DNA of 60,000 nucleotides from Paenibacillus psychroresistens (GCF_009728935.1 NZ_CP034235.1:207501-267500); one strand, 5' to 3'. Shown: positions 1 to 12,914, counted from the first letter of the stretch. A program made the numbers and translations. Notes: generated from the sequence alone by a model not told the origin.

Positions 1-1875
<1,875 letters not shown>

Positions 1876-1987
1876 CCAATAAGACTTCTTATGCAGTCAT
1901 GTATAAGAAGCAGTGTGTTACCTGGATGTTTCACAACTTTTTGCTTCGTTTCTAGTTTTCAGGGAATAATCCTTGAATTGCACCGCG
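1876..1987 (+). other. 23S-5S internal transcribed spacer
   Basis: A 112-base spacer with no tRNA gene. It contains an 8-bp inverted repeat, CTTCTTAT at 1885-1892 and ATAAGAAG at 1903-1910, immediately after the 23S 3' end. This is a plausible part of the processing stem that releases mature 23S rRNA. That role is inferred from position. Confidence 0.7.
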
Positions 1988-2104
1988 TTTGGTAATGATG
2001 GCGGAGGGGAACCACGCGTTCCCATCTCGAACACGACCGTTAAGCCCTCCAGCGCCAAGGGTACTTGAACCGCAGGGTTCTGGGAGAGTAGGACGTTGCC
2101 AAGC
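1988..2104 (+). rRNA. 5S ribosomal RNA
   Basis: About 117 bases with the typical Firmicutes 5S pattern: a GATGGCGGAGGGGAACCACG segment near the start, CCCATCTCGAACACG in loop C, and GGGAGAGTAGGACGTTGCC at the 3' end. It is the last gene of the rRNA operon. No tRNA genes follow before ctsR. End points may be off by one or two bases. Confidence 0.95.
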
Positions 2105-2109
2105 AAAAC

Positions 2110-2147
2110 AAAAAGCCTTTTGGGTTTATTCCCAGAAGGCTTTTTTT
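2110..2147 (+). terminator. Rho-independent terminator of the rRNA operon
   Basis: AAAAGCCTTTTGGG pairs with CCCAGAAGGCTTTT around a 6-base loop, followed by a run of seven T. It lies 5 bases after the 5S gene. Confidence 0.9.
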
Positions 2148-2255
2148 CGTTATCTGCTGCCATTTGATTCTTCCTATATAAAGCGATATTATCTGTCTAT
2201 AATGGGAATAAATAAGGATGAGAATTAGTAAACTCAGATTGGTTCGACAAAGCAC

Positions 2256-2283
2256 TTGGCAAATTAAAAATTAGTGCTATAAT
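2256..2283 (+). promoter_or_regulatory. Sigma-A promoter of the ctsR operon
   Basis: TTGGCA at 2256-2261 and a perfect TATAAT at 2278-2283, separated by 16 bases, with a TG one base before the -10 (extended -10). The CtsR operator begins 8 bases downstream, where a bound repressor would block transcription. Confidence 0.85.
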
Positions 2284-2291
2284 GTAGTTAA

Positions 2292-2308
2292 GGTCAAAGA
2301 AAGTCAAA
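2292..2308 (+). promoter_or_regulatory. CtsR operator (heptad direct repeat)
   Basis: GGTCAAA, a 3-base spacer GAA, then AGTCAAA. This matches the known CtsR box (RGTCAAA-NAN-RGTCAAA) at every fixed position. It overlaps the expected transcription start of ctsR-mcsA-mcsB-clpC, so the operon should be autorepressed and released on heat or protein stress. Confidence 0.93.
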
Positions 2309-2341
2309 GTCAATTTGTTCTGGAATTGGGGGATGAAATTG

Positions 2342-2803
2342 ATGCGAAATGCTTCTGAAGTGATCGAGCAGTATCTTAAGCAGATATTGCTGCAAAGCCC
2401 GCTTGGGATTATCGAAATCCAGCGGAATGATTTAGCCGATCAGTTTCAATGTGTTCCGTCACAAATTAACTACGTGATTAGCACGCGGTTTACGTTTGAG
2501 AAGGGTTATATCGTGGAAAGCAAACGCGGCGGTGGTGGCTACATCCGGATTCAACAGGTGGAGTTAACTTCACACGGCTCGATTTTTGATCATATCTCTT
2601 GCACTATAGGTGGACATATCGATCAAACAACATCGGAAGGTTTGTTATATCAATTGAAAGAAGGGGAATATATTACCCTTCGGGAGGCAAAGCTGATTCA
2701 AGCAGCCTTATCGCGTGATGTTCTGCTATTTAAGCTTCCTTTTCGCGATGAATTTCGTGCCAGCTTGTTAAAGGTTATGCTAACTGCTTTACTTAGTAAG
2801 TAA
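2342..2803 (+). CDS. ctsR: Transcriptional regulator CtsR, class III stress repressor
   Basis: A 153-residue dimeric repressor of clp genes. The N-terminal half (MRNASEVIEQYLKQIL... then QRNDLADQFQCVPSQINYVI) is the winged helix-turn-helix; a glycine-rich wing, KRGGGGYIRI, follows near residues 60-70, which is the heat-sensing loop known in this family. The C-terminal half is the McsB/ClpC-regulated domain. I chose ATG 2342 over ATG 2333 because GGGGG at 2328-2332 gives a 9-base spacing and family members begin with MRN. It is the first gene of the operon, behind its own operator. Confidence 0.95.
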   Translation: MRNASEVIEQYLKQILLQSPLGIIEIQRNDLADQFQCVPSQINYVISTRFTFEKGYIVESKRGGGGYIRIQQVELTSHGSIFDHISCTIGGHIDQTTSEGLLYQLKEGEYITLREAKLIQAALSRDVLLFKLPFRDEFRASLLKVMLTALLSK

Positions 2804-2841
2804 TAATTTGGCTTAATGAACGATTGGGGGGATTGAGACCA

Positions 2842-3360
2842 ATGCTTTGTCAGGAATGTGAAAAGAGACCTTCCACCTTACATTTTACGAAGATTGTAAA
2901 CGGAGAAAAGACGGAATTCCATATATGTGAAGCTTGTGCTCGCGAGAAAGGCGAGATGATTCCGGGCACACCAAATGGGTTCTCAATCCATAACTTGTTA
3001 TCGGGGCTTCTAGCTTTTGATCCAAGTATAGCTAAGGGATTAGGTGTTAAAACAGTACCCCTGCGTTGTGAGCAATGTGGTTTAACGTATGCACAATTCA
3101 GTAAATTAGGCAGATTTGGCTGTAGCTCCTGTTATACTCATTTTTCTGACCGTTTGGATCCATTAATCAAAAGAGTACATGGAAATATAGGTCATGTTGG
3201 TAAAGTGCCTAAACGCTCCGGTGGACTTATACAATATAAAAGAGAAATCGAGCTCCTTAAGAAAGAACTGCTTGATCGTATAGAAAATGAAGAATTTGAG
3301 CATGCGGCAACAGTGAGAGATCAAATTCGTGAATTAGAGAAGAAGCTCATTGAGCTCTAG
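2842..3360 (+). CDS. mcsA: McsA, zinc-binding activator of the McsB arginine kinase
   Basis: 172 residues. Four CxxC pairs are visible: CQEC at the N-terminus, CEAC near residue 30, CEQC near 75 and CSSC near 92. They form the two zinc modules typical of McsA. The C-terminal 40 residues carry a UVR-like motif (FEHAATVRDQIRELEKKL), a coiled-coil segment also found in ClpC and UvrB. McsA activates McsB and helps deliver substrates to ClpC. ATG 2842 is chosen because GGGGGGATT lies just upstream and the family starts at MLCQEC. mcsB follows after 61 bases. Confidence 0.93.
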   Translation: MLCQECEKRPSTLHFTKIVNGEKTEFHICEACAREKGEMIPGTPNGFSIHNLLSGLLAFDPSIAKGLGVKTVPLRCEQCGLTYAQFSKLGRFGCSSCYTHFSDRLDPLIKRVHGNIGHVGKVPKRSGGLIQYKREIELLKKELLDRIENEEFEHAATVRDQIRELEKKLIEL

Positions 3361-3421
3361 CGTAGTTTCTCGACTTACACGCTATGAAATTCATTTTTTA
3401 AATTCTAGAGGAGGTGTTGCC

Positions 3422-4480
3422 ATGACATTAGGCCGTTTTACGGATAATGCATTAAGTGATTGGATGAAACGCGAGGGTCCGGATTCCGATATTGTCATAA
3501 GCAGCCGAATTCGAATTGCTCGTAACCTGCGGCCTTTTTCCTTTCCGATGCTTGCAACCAATCAGCAATCCAAGGAAGTGTTGGATCAAGTAGAGGAAGC
3601 TTCGCGGAATGAGGAGCTGGAAACGATCAGCCACTTTGAATTCATTCACCTATCGGATATGAAGGAACTTGAGAAAATGGTGCTGGTGGAAAAGCATTTA
3701 ATCAGCCCATCGCTAGCCAACGATTCACGTAATGGAGCTGTGATGCTGAACGAAAATGAATCGATCAGTATTATGATAAATGAAGAAGATCATTTGCGAA
3801 TTCAATGCATGAGTCCAGGCTTTCAGATTAGGGAAGCGTGGGATATGGCTAATCAAATTGATGATGTATTTGAGAATCAATTGGAATACGCCTTTGACGA
3901 AAAAAGAGGTTATCTAACGAGTTGTCCAACCAATGTAGGGACAGGGATTCGTGCTTCAGTCATGCTTCATCTACCAGCTTTGGTGCTTACCCAGCAAATC
4001 AATCGTATTTTATCAGCGATCACACAAGTTGGTTTAGCTGTTAGAGGGCTTTATGGTGAAGGCAGCGAGGCTATAGGCAATTTATTTCAAATTTCGAACC
4101 AGATCACTCTGGGCCAATCGGAAGAAGAAATTATTGATAATTTATATAGTGTGGTAAGACAAATTATTGAGCACGAAAGAGCGGCAAGACAGAAGCTTCT
4201 TTCGGAATCCAAGCATTGGATCAATGATAGAGTCAGTCGTTCCTTTGGAATATTGTCACATGCTGTTATTATGGATTCTAAGGAAGCTGCACAAAGACTT
4301 TCGGATGTTAGATTAGGGGTCGACCTCGAGATGATACCGAATGTTTCCAGCAGTGTTCTCAATGAAATGCTTGTTATGACACAGCCCGGATTCCTTCAAC
4401 AGGATGCGGGGCATAAGCTATCAGCCGAGGAAAGAGATATCAGACGCGCCGAAATGATACGCGCTCAATTCGCTAAGTAA
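3422..4480 (+). CDS. mcsB: McsB, protein arginine kinase
   Basis: 352 residues of the phosphagen-kinase fold. It phosphorylates arginine on proteins, including CtsR, marking them for ClpCP. Visible motifs are [12 protein letters not shown] near residue 27 (ATP-phosphate-binding arginines) and the conserved [19 protein letters not shown] active-site segment near residue 165. The C-terminal RRAEMIRAQ resembles the phosphoarginine-sensing end of the family. The start at 3422 follows GAGGAGGTG by 7 bases; an upstream in-frame extension from 3350 overlaps mcsA and is unlikely. clpC follows 32 bases downstream. Confidence 0.95.
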   Translation: MTLGRFTDNALSDWMKREGPDSDIVISSRIRIARNLRPFSFPMLATNQQSKEVLDQVEEASRNEELETISHFEFIHLSDMKELEKMVLVEKHLISPSLANDSRNGAVMLNENESISIMINEEDHLRIQCMSPGFQIREAWDMANQIDDVFENQLEYAFDEKRGYLTSCPTNVGTGIRASVMLHLPALVLTQQINRILSAITQVGLAVRGLYGEGSEAIGNLFQISNQITLGQSEEEIIDNLYSVVRQIIEHERAARQKLLSESKHWINDRVSRSFGILSHAVIMDSKEAAQRLSDVRLGVDLEMIPNVSSSVLNEMLVMTQPGFLQQDAGHKLSAEERDIRRAEMIRAQFAK

Positions 4481-4512
4481 TATGGTATACTAATTCATGG
4501 AGGTGCATTCTT

Positions 4513-6978
4513 ATGATGTTTGGTAGATTCACGGAACGAGCACAAAAGGTGCTTGCTTTAGCACAAGAAGAAGCGGTCCGTCTTGGTCATAATAATATCG
4601 GTACAGAGCATATTTTATTGGGATTGATTCGTGAAAGCGAAGGAATTGCTGCAAAAGCCTTAATCGCCTTAAACCTCGGTTTAGAGAAAATTCAGGATGA
4701 AGTCGAGTCTTTGATTGGCAGAGGCCAGGAGCAGCCGACTAATATTGCTTACACTCCCCGTGCTAAGAAGGTTATTGAGCTTTCCATGGACGAAGCCCGT
4801 AAACTGGGACATACGTACGTAGGCACAGAGCATATTCTGCTTGGTTTAATTCGCGAAGGCGAAGGTGTAGCGGCAAGAGTACTTAATAATTTAGGTGTTT
4901 CTTTAAATAAAGCACGTCAACAGGTTTTGCAATTGTTGGGAAGCAGTGAAGTGGTCTCTTCTCACCACGGCAGTCCAGCCAACGTTAATACGCCTACTCT
5001 GGATGGTCTAGCACGCGATTTAACAGCTTTTGCTAAAGAAGGCCATTTGGATCCCGTTATTGGACGCAGTAAAGAAATTGAGCGCGTGATTCAGGTCCTA
5101 AGTCGTCGTACTAAGAACAATCCTGTATTGATCGGCGAGCCTGGTGTTGGTAAAACAGCGGTTGCTGAAGGGCTAGCTCAGAAGATTATTAACAATGAAA
5201 TTCCAGAAACCTTGCGCGACAAGAGAGTTATGACGCTGGATATGGGCTCTGTGGTAGCTGGTACTAAATATCGTGGAGAATTTGAAGATCGTTTGAAGAA
5301 GATTATGGATGAGATCCGGACTGCAGGGAATATCATTCTATTCATCGATGAATTGCACACTTTAATTGGTGCAGGCGGTGCAGAAGGTGCCATTGACGCT
5401 TCTAATATTCTAAAACCAGCATTAGCACGTGGTGAATTACAATGTATTGGTGCGACTACATTAGATGAATACCGTAAATATATTGAAAAAGATGCCGCTT
5501 TGGAAAGACGTTTTCAACCGATTCAGGTTGATGAGCCTACTAAAGACGAAGCAGTCCAAATTTTGTTCGGACTACGTGACCGCTATGAAGCCCATCACCG
5601 TGTGAAAATCACAGATGCAGCTATCTATGAAGCTGTTAAGCTATCCGATCGCTACATTACAGATCGTTTCTTACCAGACAAAGCGATTGATTTAATTGAT
5701 GAAGCTGGCTCGAAAGTACGTTTGCGTTCTTATACAGTACCACCTTCCTTGAAGCAAATGGAAAGCAAGCTAGAAGATGTCCGTAAGGAAAAAGATTCTG
5801 CTGTGCAAAGCCAAGAGTTTGAAAAAGCAGCTGCATTACGTGACAATGAGCAAAAGCTTCGTGAAGAGCTGGATATTACGAAGAATGAGTGGAAAGAAAA
5901 GCAAGGCAGAACAGATTCTGAGGTCACGCCTGAGGATATCGCGCAAATTGTTGCAAGCTGGACAGGAATTCCAGTCAGTCAGTTGAAGGAAGAAGAAACG
6001 GAGCGCTTGCTAAAAATGGAGTCGATTCTTCATGAAAGAGTCATTGGTCAAGACGAAGCTGTTAAATCAGTTAGTCGCGCAATTCGCCGTGCACGTGCAG
6101 GTCTTAAAGACCCAAGACGTCCAATGGGATCCTTTATCTTCTTAGGCCCAACAGGCGTTGGTAAAACAGAGCTGGCTAGAGCATTAGCTGGAGCGATGTT
6201 TGGTGATGAGAATGCTGTAATTCGAATTGATATGTCCGAGTACATGGAGAAGCATTCCACTTCACGTTTGGTTGGAGCGCCTCCAGGTTATGTTGGCTAT
6301 GAAGAAGGCGGACAATTAACCGAGAAGGTTCGTCGCAAGCCGTATTCTGTAGTCTTGTTGGATGAGATTGAAAAAGCCCATCCAGAGGTTTTCAATATTC
6401 TATTGCAAGTGTTGGAGGATGGACGCTTAACCGATTCCAAAGGCCGTACTGTCGATTTCCGCAATACTTTAATTATCATGACCTCTAATGTTGGAGCCGA
6501 GATGATTAAGAAGAATTCTTCATTGGGTTTCACGGCCGCTCAAGATGGTGGAAAAGATTACACGAATATGAAGGAAAAAGTCCTTGCCGAGTTGAAGAAA
6601 AGCTTCCGTCCCGAGTTTTTAAATCGGATAGATGAATCCATTGTCTTCCATTCCTTGGATGAAGAGCATATTCTAAAGATTGTAAGTTTGATGGCTGAAG
6701 ACTTACGCCTTCGTCTGAAAGAGCAAGATATTGATTTCTCATTAAGCGATGAAGCGAAGAAATTCCTAGCTAATGCAGGCTTTGATCCAACATACGGAGC
6801 ACGTCCGCTTCGCAGAGCGATTCAGAAGCATATTGAGGATCATCTTTCTGAAGAGCTGCTAAAAGGTAACATTGCCAAAGGTGACTCCCTTACTTTTGAA
6901 GTGAAAGATGGCGAGCTAGTTGTGCTTAACAACTTGGCGAATACCAAGGACACTAAAGAAGTAGTTGCAAAGAAATAA
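4513..6978 (+). CDS. clpC: ClpC, AAA+ unfoldase of the ClpCP protease
   Basis: 821 residues, the usual ClpC length. Order: two N-terminal Clp-N repeats (residues 1-145; [11 protein letters not shown] occurs in each), first AAA module with Walker [10 protein letters not shown] near 215, a middle domain with a UVR-like segment near 420-455 that binds McsA/MecA-type adaptors, second AAA module with Walker [10 protein letters not shown] near 550, and the C-terminal D2-small domain. ClpC unfolds phosphoarginine-tagged or adaptor-bound proteins and feeds them to ClpP. It is last in the CtsR-controlled operon and ends before a terminator. ATG 4513 has GGAGGTG 8 bases upstream. Confidence 0.97.
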   Translation: MMFGRFTERAQKVLALAQEEAVRLGHNNIGTEHILLGLIRESEGIAAKALIALNLGLEKIQDEVESLIGRGQEQPTNIAYTPRAKKVIELSMDEARKLGHTYVGTEHILLGLIREGEGVAARVLNNLGVSLNKARQQVLQLLGSSEVVSSHHGSPANVNTPTLDGLARDLTAFAKEGHLDPVIGRSKEIERVIQVLSRRTKNNPVLIGEPGVGKTAVAEGLAQKIINNEIPETLRDKRVMTLDMGSVVAGTKYRGEFEDRLKKIMDEIRTAGNIILFIDELHTLIGAGGAEGAIDASNILKPALARGELQCIGATTLDEYRKYIEKDAALERRFQPIQVDEPTKDEAVQILFGLRDRYEAHHRVKITDAAIYEAVKLSDRYITDRFLPDKAIDLIDEAGSKVRLRSYTVPPSLKQMESKLEDVRKEKDSAVQSQEFEKAAALRDNEQKLREELDITKNEWKEKQGRTDSEVTPEDIAQIVASWTGIPVSQLKEEETERLLKMESILHERVIGQDEAVKSVSRAIRRARAGLKDPRRPMGSFIFLGPTGVGKTELARALAGAMFGDENAVIRIDMSEYMEKHSTSRLVGAPPGYVGYEEGGQLTEKVRRKPYSVVLLDEIEKAHPEVFNILLQVLEDGRLTDSKGRTVDFRNTLIIMTSNVGAEMIKKNSSLGFTAAQDGGKDYTNMKEKVLAELKKSFRPEFLNRIDESIVFHSLDEEHILKIVSLMAEDLRLRLKEQDIDFSLSDEAKKFLANAGFDPTYGARPLRRAIQKHIEDHLSEELLKGNIAKGDSLTFEVKDGELVVLNNLANTKDTKEVVAKK

Positions 6979-6992
6979 TCTTCTTCCCATAA

Positions 6993-7044
6993 AAAAGCTA
7001 TTCCCGACCACCTTAACGTGGTTAGGAGTAGCTTTTATTTTTTT
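6993..7044 (+). terminator. Rho-independent terminator after clpC
   Basis: AAAAGCTA at 6993-7000 pairs with TAGCTTTT at 7029-7036, and ACCAC with GTGGT inside, followed by ATTTTTTT. It closes the ctsR operon. Confidence 0.85.
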
Positions 7045-7124
7045 GCTGAATCGCTAGATGGGCTTTTCACCCCTCCGCCAAAGTGGTAAACTTGAATACA
7101 ATTAGTATCATTAGGAGAAAACAG

Positions 7125-8498
7125 ATGGCAAAGGTAAAAACAAAGTTTTTTTGTCAGGAATGCGGGTTTGAGTCCGCTAAATGGTTAGGGAAGTGCACGA
7201 GCTGCCAGGCTTGGAATAGCTTTGTCGAAGAGCTGGAGACTACAGAAGTCAAGACACAGGGAATGAATACACCGTTTTTACGCTCCCAGGAAAAAGCGAT
7301 TTCGATTCTGGATATTGAAAGTGTCAGCGATCAACGGATTGTAACGAATAACTTAGAATTGAATCGAGTGCTCGGCGGAGGTGTAGTGCCTGGCTCGTTG
7401 ATTTTAGTTGGTGGAGATCCGGGGATTGGGAAATCAACGCTTTTATTGCAAACCTCTCATGAGCTTACACAAAAAGGGCTAAAGGTTTTATATATTTCGG
7501 GGGAAGAATCTGCCAAACAAACGAAAATTCGCGCAGAGCGATTAAATGCGCTCTCTCCTTTACTTTATGTGCTTTGTGAGACGAACCTCGAGTTTATAAT
7601 GGAAGCGATCGAACAAGTACAGCCGCAATTTTTGGTCATTGATTCAATTCAAACCGTGTACCATCCAACCATCGCTTCTGCGCCAGGAAGTGTTTCACAG
7701 GTACGTGAATGCACCTCTCATTTTATGCGTATTGCTAAGGTGAAGGGGATTGCCACAGTATTGGTGGGGCACGTTACCAAAGATGGCGCTATTGCTGGGC
7801 CGCGAATGCTGGAGCATATGGTGGATTGTGTGCTCTATTTTGAAGGGGAACGCCATCATACTTATCGCCTGTTGCGGGCTGTCAAAAATCGCTTTGGTTC
7901 GACGAATGAAATTGGGATTTTTGAAATGACCGAGGATGGGCTTAGAGAAGTTAATAATCCATCCGAGCTATTCCTCTCAGAGCGTCCTTTAGGTGTGGCT
8001 GGATCAATAGTTGTAGCAAGCATGGAAGGTACGAGACCTGTACTGGTTGAACTGCAAGCGCTTGTCTGTGCGACCAACTTTCCATCGCCGCGAAGAATGT
8101 CGACGGGTATTGAACACAATCGATTGTCGTTAATAATTGCCGTTTTAGAAAAACGGATTGGTTTCTTTCTGCAAAATCAGGATGCCTATATCAATTTAGC
8201 TGGTGGAGTTAAGCTGGATGAGCCTGCTGTAGACCTCGCTGTTGCCGTCAGTATTGCCTCAAGCTTTCGCGACCAACCCACACAGCCCTATGATGTGGTC
8301 TTCGGTGAAATTGGGCTTACAGGCGAAGTGAGAGGGGTATCGCGAGTCGATCAAAGAGTGAAGGAAGCACACAAGCTCGGATTCAAGCGCGTAATCATGC
8401 CAGAAAAAAGCTTAAAGGGTTGGACACCGCCGTCAGGTATCGAAGTAATCGGAGTTCAGACTGTAGCAGAGGCACTAAAAGTAGCATTTCGTGAATAA
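7125..8498 (+). CDS. radA: RadA, DNA repair and branch-migration ATPase
   Basis: 457 residues. An N-terminal C4 zinc finger (CQEC and CTSC, residues 10-27) is followed by the RecA-like core with Walker [11 protein letters not shown] near residue 98 and the RadA-specific KNRFG motif near 258. The C-terminal Lon-like domain ends the protein. RadA helps process recombination intermediates. ATG 7125 is preferred because AGGAG sits 7 bases upstream and the protein then starts [14 protein letters not shown]; an extension from 7083 has no such support. disA follows after 21 bases, the conserved pairing in Firmicutes. Confidence 0.96.
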   Translation: MAKVKTKFFCQECGFESAKWLGKCTSCQAWNSFVEELETTEVKTQGMNTPFLRSQEKAISILDIESVSDQRIVTNNLELNRVLGGGVVPGSLILVGGDPGIGKSTLLLQTSHELTQKGLKVLYISGEESAKQTKIRAERLNALSPLLYVLCETNLEFIMEAIEQVQPQFLVIDSIQTVYHPTIASAPGSVSQVRECTSHFMRIAKVKGIATVLVGHVTKDGAIAGPRMLEHMVDCVLYFEGERHHTYRLLRAVKNRFGSTNEIGIFEMTEDGLREVNNPSELFLSERPLGVAGSIVVASMEGTRPVLVELQALVCATNFPSPRRMSTGIEHNRLSLIIAVLEKRIGFFLQNQDAYINLAGGVKLDEPAVDLAVAVSIASSFRDQPTQPYDVVFGEIGLTGEVRGVSRVDQRVKEAHKLGFKRVIMPEKSLKGWTPPSGIEVIGVQTVAEALKVAFRE

Positions 8499-8519
8499 CC
8501 TTAGTAGAGGGGGGTAGAT

Positions 8520-9599
8520 ATGGTTAAAGAGGATAGCAAGCAAGATGTCATTTATGATTTGTTACCCATGGTAGCGCCAGGCACGGCATTTCGTGATGGG
8601 TTAGAGAATGTACTTCGTGCTAAAACCGGCGCATTGATAGTTGTTGGCTATAATCCCGAAGTGATGGGGATTGTTGACGGAGGATTCTCGATAAATTGTG
8701 AATTTTCGCCCAACTATTTGTATGAGCTTGCCAAAATGGACGGAGCGATTATTCTCAGCGATGATGTGAAACGGATCCTTTATGCGAACACACAATTAAT
8801 CCCTGATTCTGCCATCAGCTCTATCGAAACGGGAATTCGCCATCGAACTGCGGAGCGGGTAGCTAAACAAACAGGGAATTTGGTTATCTCGATTTCACAG
8901 CGCCGCAACGTGATTACTTTATATCAGGGCAATTTACGCTATTCCTTGAAGGATTTAGCCGTTATTTTAACCAAAGCCAATCAAGCGATACAGACGCTGG
9001 AAAAATATAAAGTCGTGCTCGATCAAGTCATGACTAATTTAAGTGCATTGGAATTCGAAGAATTGGTCACTCTACATGATGTTGCCGTAACACTGCGACG
9101 TGTGGAAATGGTGCTAAGAATTAAATTGGAAATCAATCGTTATATCATCGAGCTTGGAACCGAAGGTCGATTGATCCGTATGCAATTAGATGAGCTGGTT
9201 GCCAAAACAGAGCATGATGCTTTACTATTGCTGAAGGATTATTGTCGCGATTCGAGTGAAGAGAAAGTTAAAGAAATGAAAGTAGCCATGAAGCGATTGA
9301 GTACCGAAGAACTCTTGGATTATCAAGTGATTGTTCGTTTGCTCGGTTTCCCTTCAACAAACGCAAGCTTAGAGGAGATTGTAGCTCCAAGAGGCTTTCG
9401 GGTATTGAATAAAATTCCAAGGTTACCAGCAATTATCATTGCGAATTTAGTTGAAAACTTCAAGCATTTGAAGCCTATATTAGCAGCATCTATCAAGGAA
9501 TTAGATGAGGTAGATGGGATTGGCGAAGTCCGAGCACGTGCAATTAAAGAAGGACTGACGCGAATAAAAGATCAGATGTTCATTGACAGACATATCTAA
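8520..9599 (+). CDS. disA: DisA, diadenylate cyclase and DNA-integrity scanner
   Basis: 359 residues. The N-terminal DAC domain carries the catalytic DGA motif (AKMDGAIIL, near residue 76) and the RHR motif (GIRHRTAER, near residue 108). It makes cyclic di-AMP from two ATP. A helical linker follows, and the C-terminus has a helix-hairpin-helix DNA-binding domain ([15 protein letters not shown] near 335). DisA scans DNA for branched structures and lowers c-di-AMP when it pauses. It is probably co-transcribed with radA. Confidence 0.97.
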   Translation: MVKEDSKQDVIYDLLPMVAPGTAFRDGLENVLRAKTGALIVVGYNPEVMGIVDGGFSINCEFSPNYLYELAKMDGAIILSDDVKRILYANTQLIPDSAISSIETGIRHRTAERVAKQTGNLVISISQRRNVITLYQGNLRYSLKDLAVILTKANQAIQTLEKYKVVLDQVMTNLSALEFEELVTLHDVAVTLRRVEMVLRIKLEINRYIIELGTEGRLIRMQLDELVAKTEHDALLLLKDYCRDSSEEKVKEMKVAMKRLSTEELLDYQVIVRLLGFPSTNASLEEIVAPRGFRVLNKIPRLPAIIIANLVENFKHLKPILAASIKELDEVDGIGEVRARAIKEGLTRIKDQMFIDRHI

Positions 9600-9694
9600 T
9601 TTTAATATAATTTAACGATTAGTGTTATACTGCTAACAGGCAAGATTTAACAAGTTGTCCGTATGCAGTAAGAATGAAACAAGGTGGTTAACTG

Positions 9695-10438
9695 ATGATC
9701 AGAAATTCTGTTCCCAATATGTTTACCATAGGTAACCTTTTCTTGGGAATTGTTGCTATTATCTTGGTGTTTAATGAAAATCCGCCATTAGCGGCAATGT
9801 TTGTCATTATAGCGATGTTAATGGATGGCTTGGATGGCAGAGTAGCAAGAGCTTTAAATGCCCAAAGTGAGTTTGGCAAAGAATTGGATTCGCTTTCTGA
9901 CGTGATTTCGTTTGGTGTAGCTCCAGCCTTCATCATGTACGTTGTTGCTTTTAAAGATGCAGTGTCGATTAATGAACCAACCACTTGGATTGTAACAGCG
10001 ATTTTCCCAATTTGCGGAGCTTTGCGTTTAGCTAGGTTTAATGTAGTTGCGGGAACACCTGGCTATTTCATTGGGCTTCCGATTCCTGCAGCAGGTGGAA
10101 TATTAGCAACACTAGCTTTATTCTCTAAAGAATTATCTCCCTATGTTCTATTGATCAGCACATTGCTGTTATCCTTCTTGATGGTCAGCCGAGTTAAATA
10201 TCCAAATTTCAAAAGATCAGGAATTCCTAAGGCAGCTATTTGGATAACACCGATTATTGTCATAGCTGCTGTTGTATTAGCCATCCAATTCCCGAGCTCC
10301 TTATCTAAAATGATTTTCATACCTTTAGTTATCTACGCGCTCTATGGGCTAAAAAAAAACGTTGAGCGGCTGTTCCGCCCACTTAGAAAAAGAAGCCGAG
10401 AAGCCAAAGAAGCCGCTCGCTCTGATTCTCAACTTTAG
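9695..10438 (+). CDS. pssA: CDP-diacylglycerol-serine O-phosphatidyltransferase
   Basis: 247 residues, a membrane enzyme making phosphatidylserine from CDP-diacylglycerol and serine, the precursor of phosphatidylethanolamine. The CDP-alcohol phosphotransferase signature DG-x2-AR-x8-G-x3-D-x3-D is complete: DGRVAR near residue 47 followed by G, D and D at the required spacing. Several hydrophobic segments follow, and the C-terminus is basic. AAGGTGG precedes ATG 9695. The gene sits between disA and the PIN/TRAM gene, which are neighbours in B. subtilis, so it is an insertion relative to that order. Confidence 0.93.
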   Translation: MIRNSVPNMFTIGNLFLGIVAIILVFNENPPLAAMFVIIAMLMDGLDGRVARALNAQSEFGKELDSLSDVISFGVAPAFIMYVVAFKDAVSINEPTTWIVTAIFPICGALRLARFNVVAGTPGYFIGLPIPAAGGILATLALFSKELSPYVLLISTLLLSFLMVSRVKYPNFKRSGIPKAAIWITPIIVIAAVVLAIQFPSSLSKMIFIPLVIYALYGLKKNVERLFRPLRKRSREAKEAARSDSQL

Positions 10439-10478
10439 GTAACTTCTTCACAATCAAAACTTAATACATCCCAATAAA

Positions 10479-10522
10479 AAGCATTTATTCCCCTACATTA
10501 GGGAATAAATGCTTATTTTTTT
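10479..10522 (+). terminator. Rho-independent terminator after pssA
   Basis: A perfect 14-bp stem, AAGCATTTATTCCC and GGGAATAAATGCTT, with an 8-base loop and a following ATTTTTTT run. Confidence 0.93.
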
Positions 10523-10618
10523 CTCCAATCCTATTGGATTCATCTGTTTTGGAGGTTTAGTATCCCAAGTTTATGTTCATAATTGTAAAGAATTCATGCT
10601 TACGAAAGAGGTGCAGCC

Positions 10619-11674
10619 ATGTTTAAGAAATGGATAAAGTTTTTATGTGCGATGCTAGGAGGAATTATTGGATTCCAGTGGAATGGTCTGCTGGGTGTAG
10701 TGGAGTTTAGAGGACAAGCTTTTTGGATGATGCTTTTGGGAGCTCTTTTATTTTATGTCATTGCCTCTTGGGTAGATCGCTTGGGTGGATGGCTGATTCA
10801 TAAAGGGGAGGCAAAGGTAGCCAGCTTTCCGATTTCGGATTTAATTGCAGCGACAGTGGGACTTATTCTTGGTTTATTCGTCTCAGTTTTGTTATTTCCG
10901 TCATTAGGAAGGTTAGACATGGGAGGGGCGGTTTTGCCAGTGATGATGACTATAGTTCTCGGTAGCATTGGAATTCGTTTAGGCTACTCGCGCAGAGAAG
11001 ATGTATCTTCATTTATGACCTTATTTCAAGCAAGCAAGAGCACTGAAAATGAGAGGCCGCTATATGAAGAGCACAAGATTTTAGATACAAGCGTCATTAT
11101 TGACGGCAGAATTGCTGATATTTGTAAAACAGGATTTATTGAAGGAACGTTGGTTATCCCCGAATTCGTTCTAGAAGAACTGCAGCATATTGCCGATTCT
11201 TCAGATCTGCTGAAACGTAATCGCGGGCGTAGAGGGCTCGACATTTTGAACAAAATTCAAAAAGAGCTTGAAGTCAAAGTGATGATTTATGAAGGTGATT
11301 TTGAAGAAATTAGTGAAGTGGATAGCAAGCTTATCCGTTTGGCTAAGGTGCTGCATGGCAAGGTTATCACTAATGATTTCAACCTAAATAAGGTATGTGA
11401 ACTTCAAGGGGTATCGGTGCTTAACATTAATGACTTGGCCAACGCAGTCAAGCCCGTAGTATTGCCGGGTGAGGAAATTATCGTTCAGGTTATTAAAGAT
11501 GGTAAGGAGCATGGACAGGGTGTGGCCTATCTGGATGATGGCACAATGATTGTCGTGGAAGGCGGCCGTGAGTATATCGGACATACGATGGAGGTTATGG
11601 TAACCAGTGTGCTGCAAACCTCAGCAGGACGGATGATCTTCGCCAAACCGAAATTGTTGGAAAAAGCGCAATAA
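10619..11674 (+). CDS. yacL: Membrane-anchored PIN/TRAM-domain protein (YacL family)
   Basis: 351 residues. About four hydrophobic segments occupy residues 1-125. A PIN nuclease-like domain follows ([14 protein letters not shown] near residue 157, with further acidic residues through KVITNDFN near 250), and a TRAM domain near residues 285-345 ([18 protein letters not shown]). The PIN acidic residues are present, so RNase activity is possible, but the biological role of this family is not settled. The gene lies directly upstream of ispD, its conserved place in Firmicutes. GAGGTG precedes ATG 10619. Confidence 0.88.
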   Translation: MFKKWIKFLCAMLGGIIGFQWNGLLGVVEFRGQAFWMMLLGALLFYVIASWVDRLGGWLIHKGEAKVASFPISDLIAATVGLILGLFVSVLLFPSLGRLDMGGAVLPVMMTIVLGSIGIRLGYSRREDVSSFMTLFQASKSTENERPLYEEHKILDTSVIIDGRIADICKTGFIEGTLVIPEFVLEELQHIADSSDLLKRNRGRRGLDILNKIQKELEVKVMIYEGDFEEISEVDSKLIRLAKVLHGKVITNDFNLNKVCELQGVSVLNINDLANAVKPVVLPGEEIIVQVIKDGKEHGQGVAYLDDGTMIVVEGGREYIGHTMEVMVTSVLQTSAGRMIFAKPKLLEKAQ

Positions 11675-11727
11675 AACGATTACTATAGTAACAGGATAGT
11701 ATCGTATATTGGGCAGGAGTTAGAGGG

Positions 11728-12432
11728 ATGAATCAGCAGTTCGGAGTTGTTGTAGTAGCCGCAGGCAAGGGCTCGCGTATGGGATCAACGGAAAGCAAGC
11801 AGTACTTGCTTATGGATCATAAGCCAATTCTTGTACATACATTAGAGGTTTTTCAGAATATAGCTGAGGTATCCAGTATCGTTTTAGTTATCGGTGCAGG
11901 TGATGAAAGTCGCTGTGAGCAATATACAGAGCAATACAAGCTTACTAAAGTTAGCCAGATTCTTAGCGGTGGCAGCGAGCGGCAAGCTTCCGTTCTAAAA
12001 GGTCTTCGCGCCTTACCGCTTGATACCAATTGGGTATTGGTCCACGATGGAGTACGCCCTTTTGTTACAAGGCGTGATGTCTTAGCCTGCTGGCAGCAAG
12101 CCATTCAAGAGGGAGCAGCCGTACTGGCAGTTCCAGTCAAAGATACCATTAAAGTAGTAGATTATGCTGGATATATTGAATCAACGCCGAATCGGCGGAG
12201 CTTGTGGGCGATCCAAACCCCACAGGCTTTTCGGCTTGGGGATTTAATAAATGCGCATGAGCAGGCTGAGGCAGACGAATTTATAGGCACAGATGATGCT
12301 ATGCTGCTGGAACGATTGGGAAGCAAAGTGGCTATTGTCGAAGGCAGCTATACCAATATAAAAATTACGACACCAGAGGATTTAACATGGGCAGAGTTCA
12401 GCATTCAGCGAGATAAAGGGGAGAATAAATAA
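11728..12432 (+). CDS. ispD: 2-C-methyl-D-erythritol 4-phosphate cytidylyltransferase
   Basis: 234 residues; third step of the MEP isoprenoid pathway, joining MEP and CTP to give CDP-ME. The N-terminal nucleotide-binding motif [12 protein letters not shown] and the downstream lysine in SKQY are intact, as is [11 protein letters not shown] near residue 107. Its TAA stop overlaps the ispF ATG by one base (TAATG), so translation of the two is probably coupled. Confidence 0.96.
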   Translation: MNQQFGVVVVAAGKGSRMGSTESKQYLLMDHKPILVHTLEVFQNIAEVSSIVLVIGAGDESRCEQYTEQYKLTKVSQILSGGSERQASVLKGLRALPLDTNWVLVHDGVRPFVTRRDVLACWQQAIQEGAAVLAVPVKDTIKVVDYAGYIESTPNRRSLWAIQTPQAFRLGDLINAHEQAEADEFIGTDDAMLLERLGSKVAIVEGSYTNIKITTPEDLTWAEFSIQRDKGENK

Positions 12433-12914
12433 TGATTCGGATTGGACAAGGCTTTGATGTGCATCAATTAGTAGCAGGGCGTAAATGTATCATCGGTGGT
12501 GTGGATATTCCTTTTGAACTAGGGCTGTTAGGGCATTCCGATGCAGATGTGCTGCTCCATACTATAAGTGATGCAATATTAGGCGCATTAGCAATGGGGG
12601 ATATCGGCAAGCATTTTCCAGATACGGATCCTGACTTTAAAGATGCGGACAGCTTGAAATTACTGCTGCATGTTTGGAATTTTGCTATTGAACGAGGTTA
12701 TCGTTTGGGCAATTTAGATGCAACGATCATTGCCCAACAGCCAAAGATGGCTCCCTATATTCCGCAAATGGTCGAAGTAATTGCCAAAGCTCTAGGGGCC
12801 GAAGCCTCACAAGTGAATGTGAAAGCAACAACAACCGAGAAGCTGGGGTTTACCGGCCGTGGAGAAGGTATTGCGGCGCAAGCGGTTGTTTGTCTAGTTA
12901 AGAATATGCTATGA
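12432..12914 (+). CDS. ispF: 2-C-methyl-D-erythritol 2,4-cyclodiphosphate synthase
   Basis: 160 residues, typical length. It cyclises CDP-ME 2-phosphate to MEcPP in the MEP pathway. Metal ligands are visible in GQGFDVH at residues 6-12 and [10 protein letters not shown] near residue 34. The C-terminal [19 protein letters not shown] is the conserved IspF ending. The start overlaps the stop of ispD by one base, consistent with a two-gene pathway unit. Confidence 0.97.
   Translation: MIRIGQGFDVHQLVAGRKCIIGGVDIPFELGLLGHSDADVLLHTISDAILGALAMGDIGKHFPDTDPDFKDADSLKLLLHVWNFAIERGYRLGNLDATIIAQQPKMAPYIPQMVEVIAKALGAEASQVNVKATTTEKLGFTGRGEGIAAQAVVCLVKNML

Noticed and set aside
11676..11702. Inverted repeat CGATTACTAT/ATAGTATCG before ispD as a terminator
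   Set aside because: Imperfect, no T tract, and ispD is likely read with the upstream gene.
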